In this document: positions 1 through 9,246 of the stretch, piece by piece | Position numbering within the stretch: the first letter of the stretch is position 1 | How the letters are laid out: each line of letters starts with the position of its first letter | Source: Dyadobacter sp. 3J3 | GTDB taxonomy: Bacteria > Bacteroidota > Bacteroidia > Cytophagales > Spirosomataceae | Reading direction: 5' to 3' | DNA length: 64,000 nt | Assembly (NCBI RefSeq): GCF_009801115.1 | Contig: NZ_VTOL01000010.1 | Coordinates: forward strand, 221,060 to 285,059 | Program-made: the position numbers and the translations under genes | Notes under the pieces: model-generated | Database searches by the model: none | What the model was told of the DNA's origin: nothing | Seen by the model: the letters and a program-made list of their open reading frames with translations, nothing else

Positions 1-17
1 ATATAAACTGGAAAATC

Positions 18-767
18 ATGAAAAAATCGCTTCCCATTATTCTGACATTTTTATCTCTTCTCATCTCTGCTTGTAGTAATAACCATGACGACGTTGCAGA
101 AACAGATACGGCGGTCCCCGCCATTTATTCCAAAATTTACGGTGCCAGCAGCATCACATCCGATGGTACTTATATTACCATCAAAACAACCGGTCTTCCT
201 GATCATAAAAGCGTTTATTATGCAACGGGAAACAGCTTGTATGAGAATTTCAGCGGGACTACTTTCGCAGGAAATACTTTCAACAAAAATCCAAATTCTA
301 TTTCAGCTCAGTCCTATACTTTCAAAATACCTGTTGACCCAAAAGTTGCAACTACACATGCAGCTACTCCATTGGGCCCAATTGGTGTCTCCCTAAACGG
401 CGTTCCGTTTTTTAACCAATATGCTGGCCCCAACCAACCCCTCACTTCCGAAGCAACGAGTTTTGATCAATATTGGGGACATCCCCAGCAAACCGGACAG
501 TATCATTATCATGTTGAGCCATTATATCTAACGACTGTTAAAACATCCAAATCGGCACTACTGGGTTTTCTGCTGGACGGATTTCCTGTTTACGGCCCGG
601 AAGAAAACGGAACCCTTGTAAATATTGCGTCACTGGATGTATACCATGGACATACGTTAGCAACCACGGATTATCCGGGTGGAATATATCATTACCACAT
701 CACAAGTTCTGACCCTTACATCAATGGAAGCGGATTTTATGGCACGGCGGGCACTGTTTCTCAATAG
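18..767 (+). CDS. YHYH-domain lipoprotein
   Basis: A 249-residue predicted lipoprotein: residues 1-19 form a signal peptide ending in a lipobox (LISAC, Cys19). The body carries two copies of the Tyr-His-Tyr-His signature (in GQYHYHVEP and GIYHYHITS), which defines the YHYH protein family, found mainly in secreted or surface proteins of marine and soil bacteria. The family's biochemical role is not established; the His-rich strands suggest metal binding, which is inference. The gene is first in a string of three overlapping lipoprotein genes, the third of which is a SCO1-like protein, so a shared envelope copper or redox role is possible. The ATG at 18 begins a clean signal peptide. Whether more genes of the operon lie before the window cannot be seen. 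Confidence 0.85.
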   Translation: MKKSLPIILTFLSLLISACSNNHDDVAETDTAVPAIYSKIYGASSITSDGTYITIKTTGLPDHKSVYYATGNSLYENFSGTTFAGNTFNKNPNSISAQSYTFKIPVDPKVATTHAATPLGPIGVSLNGVPFFNQYAGPNQPLTSEATSFDQYWGHPQQTGQYHYHVEPLYLTTVKTSKSALLGFLLDGFPVYGPEENGTLVNIASLDVYHGHTLATTDYPGGIYHYHITSSDPYINGSGFYGTAGTVSQ

Positions 768-1320
768 TTTGAATTTCTTATTACTTCTTGTTTTCAGCAG
801 TTGTACCAGCAACACAAAAATCCAAAAAGTCCTGATCAATAAGGAAAAAGGCAATTTCATTTTTAGTAAAGATCGGACCTATCTTGGTAAAGAGCTTTTT
901 ACCGGGTATATCTATGCGTTATATCCTTCGGGCGATACGTCCGAAATCTCAGGATTTTTAGATGGTAAAGAGCATGGTGTACGTAAGAAATTCTATCCCG
1001 GAGGGAAACTTCGGGAGCAAAGAGAATTTAGTCAGGGAGAAAAAACAGGTATATATTGTGCCTGGTGGGACAATGGGAACAAGATGCTTTTCTACCATTT
1101 CAAAAACGACGAATATGATGGAATATGTCAGGAGTGGAACCCTTCCGGAAGATTGGTCAGACAGATGACTTACGTCAATGGACATGAGGAAGGTAGGCAG
1201 AAACTGTTTTATGACAATGGAAAGGTGAGAGCAAATTACATCATAGTAAATGGAAGAAGATATGGATTACTTGGGACAAAAAATTGCACCAACGTTTCTG
1301 ACAGTGTTTTTAAAAATTAG
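739..1320 (+). CDS. YwqK-like (MORN-type repeat) lipoprotein
   Basis: A lipoprotein of about 193 residues with lipobox FSSC (Cys22 from this start). The mature part has repeated Gly/Tyr-rich units of about 22-24 residues (for example YPGGKLREQREFSQGEKTG and YDNGKVRANYIIVNGRRYG), typical of the MORN-like repeat family annotated as the YwqK antitoxin family. In Bacteroidota these are usually envelope proteins and not antitoxins, so the name should not be read as a function. The open frame extends back to 679, but the ATG at 739 gives a proper signal peptide and has GGAAG seven bases upstream. It overlaps the YHYH gene by 29 bases and is overlapped by the SCO1-like gene, so the three are probably translationally coupled. 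Confidence 0.75.
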   Translation: MARRALFLNSLNFLLLLVFSSCTSNTKIQKVLINKEKGNFIFSKDRTYLGKELFTGYIYALYPSGDTSEISGFLDGKEHGVRKKFYPGGKLREQREFSQGEKTGIYCAWWDNGNKMLFYHFKNDEYDGICQEWNPSGRLVRQMTYVNGHEEGRQKLFYDNGKVRANYIIVNGRRYGLLGTKNCTNVSDSVFKN

Positions 1321-1954
1321 CATACTAATAATGGCGGCAAGTCTGATCACTTGTTCCGGAAGTACCGAAGTGAAACAACTGCCCTATTATAACACATCTG
1401 ATTTTTCACCCTTATTTCTGTCATCATCAAAAGAAATTAAGCAAAAAGTACAGCATACTATACCGGCCTTTTCTTTTACAGATCAAAATGGAAAGCAAAT
1501 TACGGATCATCAAATTGATGGTAAAATTCACATTGCCAATTTTATTTTTACAAGCTGCGTCAGTATTTGTCCCGTGATGACCAAGCATTTGCAGCTTATT
1601 CAAAAGGAGTTTTATAACAATCCGGAAGTGGCTTTATTATCTTTTAGTGTTACACCCTGGATTGATAATGTATCCAGATTACATCAGTTCGCAGTTCAAA
1701 ATAAGATTACTGCTTCAAACTGGCATTTATTAACGGGAAATATGAGTCAGATCTACACACTCGCCCGTAAATCCTATTTCGCGGAGGAAGATCTTGGATT
1801 CACAAAAGACAGCACTCAGTTTCTTCATACCGAGCATATAATTCTTGTTGATAAACAAAGACGTATCCGTGGGATTTATAATGGTACATTAGAATTGGAG
1901 GTGCAGCAGCTTTCGGCAGATATAAGGCAGCTTTTGAAAGAAAATAATTACTAA
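1262..1954 (+). CDS. SCO1/SenC-like thioredoxin-fold lipoprotein
   Basis: Residues 1-31 form a signal peptide with lipobox LITC. The mature protein has the SCO1/SenC fold: a CxxxC pair in TSCVSICPVM (Cys99 and Cys103) and a downstream His (about His192, in FLHTEHIILVD), the three copper ligands of Sco proteins. Sco proteins deliver copper to, or reduce cysteines of, cytochrome oxidase subunit II. No oxidase genes are nearby, so the client is unknown. Two ATG codons are possible (1250 and 1262). I chose 1262 because a GGAAGAAG stretch lies immediately before it. It overlaps the 3' end of the preceding lipoprotein gene by 59 bases. It ends just before a hairpin shared with the convergent SusD gene. 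Confidence 0.85.
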   Translation: MDYLGQKIAPTFLTVFLKISILIMAASLITCSGSTEVKQLPYYNTSDFSPLFLSSSKEIKQKVQHTIPAFSFTDQNGKQITDHQIDGKIHIANFIFTSCVSICPVMTKHLQLIQKEFYNNPEVALLSFSVTPWIDNVSRLHQFAVQNKITASNWHLLTGNMSQIYTLARKSYFAEEDLGFTKDSTQFLHTEHIILVDKQRRIRGIYNGTLELEVQQLSADIRQLLKENNY

Positions 1955-1967
1955 TCGTTATTAAAAT

Positions 1968-2005
1968 GAAAGCGCTGAAAGAAACAATTTCCTTTCAACG
2001 CTTTC
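1968..2005. terminator. Hairpin between convergent genes
   Basis: GAAAGCGCTGAAAG (1968-1981) pairs with CTTTCAACGCTTTC (1992-2005) with one central mismatch, between the converging SCO1-like and SusD genes. There is no strong T-run on either side, so termination efficiency is uncertain. Confidence 0.5.
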
Positions 2006-2032
2006 TACTTCAAATTTCAGTTCTGACAATCC

Positions 2033-3631
2033 CTAATTCCAGTTGTTAACTATATCTTTTGAAACATTTGGATTGTAATTTTTTTCTACATCCGGGATTG
2101 GGAACAGTACGTTTTTATCCTGGAATGGTGATTTTCCGTCACCTGGTTCCGATGCTCTTGTAACATTGATAACTTGCTTGGCAATTCCCCACCGGATCAG
2201 GTCAAAATAGCGGGTTTGTTCACCGGTAAATTCCAGCTGTCTCTCCCGCATCAAAATGGCCATCGCATCAGTCTGGCTGGCACCCAAGGATGTATATTGA
2301 AATGCATTAACCCTTTTTCTGACCTGGTTGATCAATGCCAACGGTTCAGCTCCCGTTTTTCCTTGTTTGATGTAAGATTCCGCAAGCATAAGTAAAACAT
2401 CGGCGAATCTGATCACCTGGCCGTTAATGCTGCTTGCTGGCCCACCATAGGTTGCTACTTCATTATAGTATTCATATTTTCTCCAAACATAATATCCCTG
2501 CGGATCAGATGCTTTAAAAGGAAATGAAATTTTTCCGGATGCACATTTTTCACAATAAACAGTGTCGCCGCCACTTTCTGCACTTCCATAAAAAGTTGAA
2601 TATGCCCGTGGATCAGTATAGGTCGAACCTGTTACAGGATTAGTATATTTGAATGCTTTAACCGCCGCAGTGCTAACATACACGTTAAACCAGTCGTTAA
2701 ATCCATATTCCTGGGCACGATCAGAATGGGTTGCTTTTCCACCCCAGGTTTCCTGTCCACCGAAAACATAATACTGATTACCAATTCCCCAATCGGTCCA
2801 CGCAGCATTCATAACCTGGAAAATATTTTCAGGACTGCTTTGATTCGATGTACTGAAAAGATTGTCATAGGAAGCATCCAAAGTATAAGCAAAAGGAGCC
2901 GTTGTAAGTTGAGTAAATGTGGCCTGCGCCTGAGCAAATTTGCCCTGATAAAGATATGTTTTACCCAACAATGCAAGCGCAGCACCTTTTGTAGCTCTGC
3001 CTAAACCAGTGGCTGCCGGATACGTTAAAGGAAGATCCGCAGCGGCAAGCGTCAGATCATTTTCAATAAAACTCCACATCGCTCCTGTTGTCGCACGAGG
3101 AAAATAATTGTTGGCGACCGTACTATCGTAGGTCGTGATCAACGGCGCTCTTCCCCACAAATTTACAATATTGAAGTACGCATAAGACCGCAAAAAACGC
3201 GCTTCGGCGATAAATTGTTTCGCATCTGCCTGATCCGAAGCAACGGTTGGTGCCCATACATTTGCACGGTCAATCACTACATTGGAGCGCAGAACCAAAC
3301 GATAAAGGCTATTCCAAAGCTGCCCGATCTGGGTTTGACTTGTACCGAATGAATAATCGGCCAATTGAGCCATATCACCCTGAAGGTTTGTTGTCTTTTT
3401 GGCGTCATAACCTAAAAGGTCGAAGATAAAATAATATTCTCTCGACCATAATCCATTGTGTAACAGCGTAGCATAAGTCGCAACAACGGCCTGATTCAGC
3501 CCTTCACTTGTGGTAAAATAAGTACTGTAATCATAACTGCTCTGACTTGTAAGTTCCAGTTTTGATTCGTCGCAACCGGCTATGTTCACTACGGCCAGCA
3601 AACCCAAAATATATAATGATATTTTTTTCAT
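2033..3631 (-). CDS. SusD/RagB family outer-membrane lipoprotein
   Basis: A 532-residue SusD-family protein with an N-terminal lipoprotein signal (lipobox IAGC, Cys20). It has the usual SusD layout: a helical TPR-like scaffold in the N-terminal half (FIAEARFLRSYAYFNIVNLW near residue 140) and a C-terminal SusD/RagB region with RFADVLLMLAESYIKQGK and RERQLEFTGEQTRYFDLIRWG. SusD proteins sit on the cell surface as lids on the SusC transporter and bind the ligand. It lies 29 bases downstream of the SusC gene and surely forms a complex with it. No glycosidase, lyase or peptidase follows, so the substrate (glycan, peptide or other nutrient) cannot be deduced. Confidence 0.95.
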   Translation of the reverse strand: MKKISLYILGLLAVVNIAGCDESKLELTSQSSYDYSTYFTTSEGLNQAVVATYATLLHNGLWSREYYFIFDLLGYDAKKTTNLQGDMAQLADYSFGTSQTQIGQLWNSLYRLVLRSNVVIDRANVWAPTVASDQADAKQFIAEARFLRSYAYFNIVNLWGRAPLITTYDSTVANNYFPRATTGAMWSFIENDLTLAAADLPLTYPAATGLGRATKGAALALLGKTYLYQGKFAQAQATFTQLTTAPFAYTLDASYDNLFSTSNQSSPENIFQVMNAAWTDWGIGNQYYVFGGQETWGGKATHSDRAQEYGFNDWFNVYVSTAAVKAFKYTNPVTGSTYTDPRAYSTFYGSAESGGDTVYCEKCASGKISFPFKASDPQGYYVWRKYEYYNEVATYGGPASSINGQVIRFADVLLMLAESYIKQGKTGAEPLALINQVRKRVNAFQYTSLGASQTDAMAILMRERQLEFTGEQTRYFDLIRWGIAKQVINVTRASEPGDGKSPFQDKNVLFPIPDVEKNYNPNVSKDIVNNWN

Positions 3632-3660
3632 TTCGATTCTCTTTTAGTAATTCCCAATGA

Positions 3661-6600
3661 TTAAAATCCAAGTTGTATACCGCCCAGGAATGTTCTTGGC
3701 TGCGGCAGATTGGCCCTGTCGTCAATACCTCGTGAGAAGATGTAACTTCCTCCACTTTGCGTACTTACCTCAGGATCGTAACCGGTATACTTGGTGATAG
3801 TCAGAAGATTCTGCGCTGCTACATAAAAACGGATGCTACTGAAAACGTGTCCGTTACCAATACTGCTGACAAAAGATTTTGGAATGGTGTAACCCAACGT
3901 GACATTTCTAAGTCGCATGTAAGCACCGTTTTCCAGCCACCAGTCGGATGGTCTAAGGTTGCCGTCACCAGTTGCGCTTTGTCCAGCTCTTGGAAGAGCA
4001 GCGACATCACCCGGTTTTTCCCATCTGTCCAAAATTCCGGTTGTTGCGTTATGTCCGGTAGATTCGTTAAGTGTCACGAATTTAAAGGCATTCAGCAATT
4101 TCAATCCCGAAACTCCCGACACTACCATATTGAAATCAAAGTTTTTGAAATTAACTCCGGCATTAAAACCATAAACGATTTTCGGAATCGGGTTACCCAG
4201 GATTTTCTGATCTGTTGCATCCACTTTTCCATCGCCGTTGATATCTTTAAAGATAAAATCGCCGGGTAATAAACCTGCCTGATATACCGTCGAAGCATCA
4301 CCCGATTTCGCTTTTGCTGCTGCATTCAGGGCATCGATTTCCGCCTGATCTTTCGCTACATGATCTTTGTTATATCCATAAAAAGATCCGATTGGAGAAC
4401 CTGCCGCCGTGTATGTAAAAGTTGGCAAATTACTGAAAGAACCCGCCTGGATTGGTGCAGCGAATTCACTTCCCAAAGAATTTACAATGTTTTTATTGTG
4501 TGCGATATTACCATTGATAGTATAAGTCAAACCGTTGCCGGTTGAGCCTCTGTAACCTGCCGAAAACTCGATCCCTTTATTCTGAGCACTAGCGGCATTG
4601 GCATATTTACTTGGCTGTGTAGCGCTCTGAGATGCACCGGTACTACCAGGAACCGGAACGCTTACAAGCAAACCTGTACTTTTTCTGTTGTAATAATCAA
4701 CGGTTACCGTCAATTTATTATGCAAGAAACCAAGATCTAATCCTACGTCAGTCTGATCCGTAGTTTCCCATCGGATGTTTGGATTTGATAAAGTAGTAAT
4801 CGTAGTACCCGGATTAAATCCTTCATTGGTACCCAAAGAATAAACTAAATTGCCATTAGGATTTCCACTGAAAGTCAGCACATTGGTGATACCAGTCGTA
4901 GGTATTGTATTATTTCCGGTGCGTCCCTGGCCTACTCTCAACTTACCATCGGAAAGGAATGACAGATTGTTTTTAACAAAATCTTCATCAATAAATCTCC
5001 ACGCTAAACCAACACCGTAAAAATTACCAAACCGGTTATTCGCTCCAAAGTTGGACGCACCATCCCGACGAAAACTTCCCGTTAAAACATATTTGTCGTT
5101 AAACGAATACATACCACGGGCAAAATAAGAAATCACCGAAGCCCGCGCATAACCATAACTTGACCCCGAAACGGTTTGCGACTGCGCTACGCTAATATTC
5201 TGGATTGAATTATTCGGAATATTAGTTCCCTTGGCATCCACACTGGACGAATGTCCCGGATCAAGATAACTATTACCCAAAGTGGCAGAAATCGAATGTT
5301 TTCCAAACGATTTGTTATAGGAGAAATAATTTTCAAGTGTGTAAAATGAATAATTATTATATCCCAAGGTGGCCTGCTGCGGTTGTGTCAAATTATTACC
5401 GGCAGTGTATCCATATTGATAACCACTATTTTTCCCGCCACCGATTTCAGCTGAAAGCTGCGTTCTGAAACGCAAACCTTTGATCAGATCAACCTCCGCA
5501 AACACTTGTGGGAAAAACACAAATCCCTGTGTAACCGGATGGTTCAGATTAATTGCTGCAAGGGGATTGTTACCACCGTTGAAGTCATCAACGTTGGTCG
5601 TGTTAGAATAACCACCCGGAACTTTTGGATCCAGAATGTCTTTATAAGGAGAATATGAAACCGCTTCCGTAATATTGGCCAGCTGACCAACGTCCTTTAC
5701 ATAACGTACATTCAAAGTTTGTCCCAAATGAAAACGACCAAGTGACTCATCAAGACTGAATCTACCGTTTACTCTTTTATCCGTATAATTTTTCACAATG
5801 GCCTGCTGGTTCATATATCCAAGCGAGAAGTTGTACGTAACTTTTTCGCTGCCTCCGCTGATACTAAGATTATTTTGAGAAACCAAAGCAGATTGAAAAA
5901 TCTGTTTCTGCCAATCGTTTCTGTCAACCCGAACGTCAGCGCTACCAAATTTTTCTGGTAAAACAGCATTCGTAGTAGACGCGAAATCTTTCAACAGATC
6001 AACATATTGTGATGCATTAAGCAAATCCAGCTGCTTCCATGCTTTTGCTACGCCCCATTGTGAAGTGAAATTTATTTTTGGCGCACCTGTAAGTCCTTTT
6101 TTTGTTGTGATAATAACCACACCGTTAGCCGCAGCGGAACCATAAATTGCCGTTGAAGATGCGTCTTTCAAAATCGTAATGTTTTCAATATCCTGAGGGC
6201 CTAATGTATTAAACATCGTTTTGCTTCCCTGGATACCGTCAATTACGTACAAAGGATCAACACCTGTGAAAGAACCCGTACCGCGAATAAGTATCTGGGA
6301 ATCCGAACCCGGCGTACCATTGGATTGTAAAACCTGCACCCCGGCGGATTTTCCGATCAATAATTGAGAAGCATTGGTCGCCGTTGTGGAACCCGCATCT
6401 TTCGCAGAAACGATATCCACAGCACCTACAACGTCCTTTTTCCGTGAAGTACCATAACCGATAACAACCACTTCATTCAAAGATTTATCATCCGGAGCAA
6501 GACTTACGTCAAAAATGGACCTGTCTCCAATGGGTAATTCCAATGTTTTATATCCTACAAAACTGAACACCAATACGGCAGATTTGTCAGCAACCTCAAC

Positions 6601-7146
6601 ACTATAACCACCATTAACATCTGAAACTGTACCCGACTGCGTACCCTTCACGCGCACACTAACGCCGGGCAAACCCTCTCCTTTTTCATCTGTAATTTTC
6701 CCGGATACCTTAATATCTGCAAACGTTTGCATATCGGCAGAAACCGAAGATTCCTCCTTGGAGGTAACAGGTTTTTCAGCAGTAAGCAAAATCCTTCCCG
6801 ATTTTGTCAGCTCGTAGGAAATTCCCAATGGCACCAAAAGTGAATTTAAAACGGAAGATAACTTTTGATTTGTCACATGAAAAACCACTTCCCGGTTTGC
6901 ACTAATTGCCTTGTTACTGTATACAAATTTAACATCAGCTCTACTTTCGATCTGGCTTAAAACTTGCTTCAATTCCGTTTTTTCAACATTAACCGTGACC
7001 GTCCGTTCCAAAACTTCCTGTGCTCTTCCTATATGTCCGGCATAAGTGAGTCCTGCGAAGGATATACAAAAAATAATTTGTGTCAACGAAATTTTCATGA
7101 GCAGATAGAGACAGGCACGACCTTTTCTTTGTCGATTTTTTTTCAT
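3661..7146 (-). CDS. SusC/RagA TonB-dependent transporter with STN signalling domain
   Basis: A 1161-residue TonB-dependent outer-membrane transporter. In order it has a long signal region (about 1-42); a secretin/TonB short N-terminal domain (about 50-118, VEKTELKQVLSQIESRADVK); a carboxypeptidase-regulatory-like domain (about 147-225, VSGKITDEKGEGLPGVSV); a plug domain beginning NEVVVIGYGT; and a 22-strand barrel ending in aromatic Phe (QLGF). The STN domain is the part that touches FecR-type anti-sigma factors in FecA-like signalling, and FecR and an ECF sigma gene lie directly upstream. So this transporter probably senses its own substrate and induces its own operon. Ligand unknown. Confidence 0.95.
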   Translation of the reverse strand: MKKNRQRKGRACLYLLMKISLTQIIFCISFAGLTYAGHIGRAQEVLERTVTVNVEKTELKQVLSQIESRADVKFVYSNKAISANREVVFHVTNQKLSSVLNSLLVPLGISYELTKSGRILLTAEKPVTSKEESSVSADMQTFADIKVSGKITDEKGEGLPGVSVRVKGTQSGTVSDVNGGYSVEVADKSAVLVFSFVGYKTLELPIGDRSIFDVSLAPDDKSLNEVVVIGYGTSRKKDVVGAVDIVSAKDAGSTTATNASQLLIGKSAGVQVLQSNGTPGSDSQILIRGTGSFTGVDPLYVIDGIQGSKTMFNTLGPQDIENITILKDASSTAIYGSAAANGVVIITTKKGLTGAPKINFTSQWGVAKAWKQLDLLNASQYVDLLKDFASTTNAVLPEKFGSADVRVDRNDWQKQIFQSALVSQNNLSISGGSEKVTYNFSLGYMNQQAIVKNYTDKRVNGRFSLDESLGRFHLGQTLNVRYVKDVGQLANITEAVSYSPYKDILDPKVPGGYSNTTNVDDFNGGNNPLAAINLNHPVTQGFVFFPQVFAEVDLIKGLRFRTQLSAEIGGGKNSGYQYGYTAGNNLTQPQQATLGYNNYSFYTLENYFSYNKSFGKHSISATLGNSYLDPGHSSSVDAKGTNIPNNSIQNISVAQSQTVSGSSYGYARASVISYFARGMYSFNDKYVLTGSFRRDGASNFGANNRFGNFYGVGLAWRFIDEDFVKNNLSFLSDGKLRVGQGRTGNNTIPTTGITNVLTFSGNPNGNLVYSLGTNEGFNPGTTITTLSNPNIRWETTDQTDVGLDLGFLHNKLTVTVDYYNRKSTGLLVSVPVPGSTGASQSATQPSKYANAASAQNKGIEFSAGYRGSTGNGLTYTINGNIAHNKNIVNSLGSEFAAPIQAGSFSNLPTFTYTAAGSPIGSFYGYNKDHVAKDQAEIDALNAAAKAKSGDASTVYQAGLLPGDFIFKDINGDGKVDATDQKILGNPIPKIVYGFNAGVNFKNFDFNMVVSGVSGLKLLNAFKFVTLNESTGHNATTGILDRWEKPGDVAALPRAGQSATGDGNLRPSDWWLENGAYMRLRNVTLGYTIPKSFVSSIGNGHVFSSIRFYVAAQNLLTITKYTGYDPEVSTQSGGSYIFSRGIDDRANLPQPRTFLGGIQLGF

Positions 7147-7236
7147 AGTTTCGATTGTTTTTTGTAAAAAAAATAAGTCAGATATTTTCTCCTTCCTGTA
7201 TCTTGCCGGATACTTGTTAGAAAGAAGGTATTACCA

Positions 7237-7264
7237 AGCCGGTAGCGTTCAAGCGTTATCGGCT
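7237..7264. other. Hairpin in the FecR-SusC intergenic region
   Basis: A 12-bp stem with wobble pairs, AGCCGGTAGCGT (7237-7248) against GCGTTATCGGCT (7253-7264) with loop TCAA, followed on the plus strand by seven T. No plus-strand gene precedes it. On the minus strand it sits in the leader between FecR and SusC and could act as an RNA stabiliser or attenuator. Confidence 0.45.
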
Positions 7265-7360
7265 TTTTTTCATCCCGTCCAATTCAGGAAAGGATAAATC
7301 TTTGGAGAGTTTATATTCTCATATATGCAGATTGATTTGTTGTTAATTTCTTTAAATTGA

Positions 7361-8428
7361 TCAGTCGCAGCCGTTTCCGGTTATAAGTATTCTGGTACCT
7401 TTTATTTCATAACGGGCCGTATTTGCCTTACATATTAAATCCAGTTTGTCATAAAGCGGAATTTCGGATATGTCGCCGGTGAAGGTGCATTTTTCAAGCA
7501 GCTCGTTCGCAAATACGATTTCAATACCATATTCTTTTTGAAGCGTTGCGGTGATATCAAGTAAGGAATGATTATTAAAAACAAGGTTGGCTCCTGTAAG
7601 ATTTTCCGGAATCAGTATGGGTTGTTCTACAATCCCTGTCAGCAAATGGCCGCTTTCGTCATCATAAGAAACTCTTTGATTTGGAGTTAATAAAACTCCC
7701 TGGGAGCTTTTTTCAGTTTTTTCGAGGTGGTTATTATGCAAAAAACGATTTTCAAATACAGATACTTTTCCGGTCAGCACTTCCACTTCCGTTGTGAAGG
7801 ATTCCTTATTTGTTTTAACCCAAAAACTGGTACCCAGAACTTTGGTAACAAGTTTTCCACTATACACAAAAAATGGTTTTGACGGATTTTTCGATATTTC
7901 AAAAAAGGCGTCCCCTTCAAGCTGCACCTCACGTTTATCTACCGAAAATACATTGGGATATGATATTCTGCTGCCGGGTGCTAACGTTATCAAACTATTG
8001 TCATTCAAACGAATACGCTGAATTGACGATGAATTATTAACCGAGGATTTCAAATTCCCCTTTCGTGAATGCACGACAAGAGATTCGCTCTTCATAGCCA
8101 CCTGTTCCTGGCTTTTCTTAAACAGGAAAGAAAAACCAAGCAAAAGGATGACCGCCGCTGCAACGCCATATCTGAGGAGGGAAGATTTCCACCAAACGCT
8201 ATGAATAACCGGTTCGACATCATATATACGTAAGGTAGGCTGATCTATATCCTGACTAATTTTTGCCAAAATTTTCTCTTCCAAAAAAGATTTCTCATCC
8301 GTATCTATCGACATGGAGAAATCTTTATTCAGGCTTTCATACCACAAATGAATCTTCGTCATCTCATCTGCCGTACAATTTCCCTGACGGTATCGCAAAA
8401 GGAGTTCCTGAATTTCTCGATCTGACAT
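7361..8428 (-). CDS. FecR family anti-sigma factor
   Basis: A 355-residue single-pass inner-membrane anti-sigma factor. The cytoplasmic N-terminal part (1-80) would bind the sigma factor. One transmembrane helix spans about 84-104 (YGVAAAVILLLGFSFLF). The periplasmic FecR domain occupies about 120-230 (LAPGSRISYP, VQLEGDAFFEISKNPSKPF), and a C-terminal DUF4974 domain lies near 275-350 (LVFNNHSLLDITATLQKEYG). In the FecIRA paradigm the periplasmic part contacts the STN domain of the loaded transporter and releases the sigma factor. It lies between the ECF sigma gene (197 bases upstream) and the STN-bearing SusC gene, on the same strand, which fits that circuit. Confidence 0.95.
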   Translation of the reverse strand: MSDREIQELLLRYRQGNCTADEMTKIHLWYESLNKDFSMSIDTDEKSFLEEKILAKISQDIDQPTLRIYDVEPVIHSVWWKSSLLRYGVAAAVILLLGFSFLFKKSQEQVAMKSESLVVHSRKGNLKSSVNNSSSIQRIRLNDNSLITLAPGSRISYPNVFSVDKREVQLEGDAFFEISKNPSKPFFVYSGKLVTKVLGTSFWVKTNKESFTTEVEVLTGKVSVFENRFLHNNHLEKTEKSSQGVLLTPNQRVSYDDESGHLLTGIVEQPILIPENLTGANLVFNNHSLLDITATLQKEYGIEIVFANELLEKCTFTGDISEIPLYDKLDLICKANTARYEIKGTRILITGNGCD

Positions 8429-8625
8429 TTTACAACAACTTTACTTTAAAAAAAAATCAATTAGGCTGGGTTATCCACTCACCATACTAACAAGCCGCAC
8501 AACTGAGCAATCACCCTAAATGATTTTATTTATTCTTCGAAAGTTTATACGATATAGCTATAAATAACTAAATAAACTTCAAATAATACTATCAAATTTT
8601 ACCTGAAATAATTTAACATGAAGAA

Positions 8626-9246
8626 TTAATGCAGAAAAGCTACGGCCAATGCGAGAATGGATATCAGAATTTCTTTTAAATAAATTCTGATGGATTTAGT
8701 GGCTTTGGTAAGATGATATTCAACTGCTTTCTCAGACAAATCCACTTGAACTGCAATTTGTGCGACAGTCAGATGTTGAAAGCGGTTTAATCTGAATATT
8801 TCACGGGATTTTGGCGGCAAGACTTCTAATCCCTTATCGATCATTTGTACGAGGTCATTAAAGACAACTGTATTTTCAGTATTAAAATCTTCAAATGAAG
8901 AAAATGCTTTATAATATTCAACATAGGTATTCTGGCGACCAGCTGCCCGAATCTGGTCAATTACTTCATAACGAACTGCCGAAAAAAGGTAAAAATCCAG
9001 TTGCGAAATCCGAATTGTTTCCCGTTCCTTCCAAAGTCTAGTAAAAATATCCTGAATGATTTCTTCCGAAAGCGCACGGTTTTGCAATTTACGATTTGCT
9101 ACCGTAAACATTCTGAACCAGTATTCTTTATATATGACAGTAAAGGCATCCCGGTCTCCATTTTTCAACCCTTCAATCAAATCCGTTTCGGATGGTTTTT
9201 TATAATCTAACACTGTCAATTTGTTCACAATCAGGCTCTTAGGCAA
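8626..9246 (-). CDS. RNA polymerase ECF sigma-70 factor
   Basis: About 206 residues, with sigma region 2 (YKEYWFRMFTVANRKL, then EEIIQDIFTRLWKERETI) and sigma region 4 with a helix-turn-helix (LTVAQIAVQVDLSEKAVEYH). It ends in a hydrophobic tail typical of Bacteroidota ECF sigmas paired with FecR. It should recruit RNA polymerase to the SusC/SusD promoter when FecR is triggered. The start is unusual: no in-frame ATG precedes region 2. The first candidate is TTG at 9246, two codons after an in-frame TAA, with alternatives GTG 9228 and TTG 9219. None has a strong ribosome-binding site, so the true start is uncertain and translation may be weak. Confidence 0.9.
   Translation of the reverse strand: MPKSLIVNKLTVLDYKKPSETDLIEGLKNGDRDAFTVIYKEYWFRMFTVANRKLQNRALSEEIIQDIFTRLWKERETIRISQLDFYLFSAVRYEVIDQIRAAGRQNTYVEYYKAFSSFEDFNTENTVVFNDLVQMIDKGLEVLPPKSREIFRLNRFQHLTVAQIAVQVDLSEKAVEYHLTKATKSIRIYLKEILISILALAVAFLH

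Noticed and set aside
739..1320. Reading the YwqK-like gene as a toxin-antitoxin component
   Set aside because: It has a lipoprotein signal and no toxin gene is adjacent; the antitoxin name is only a family label.
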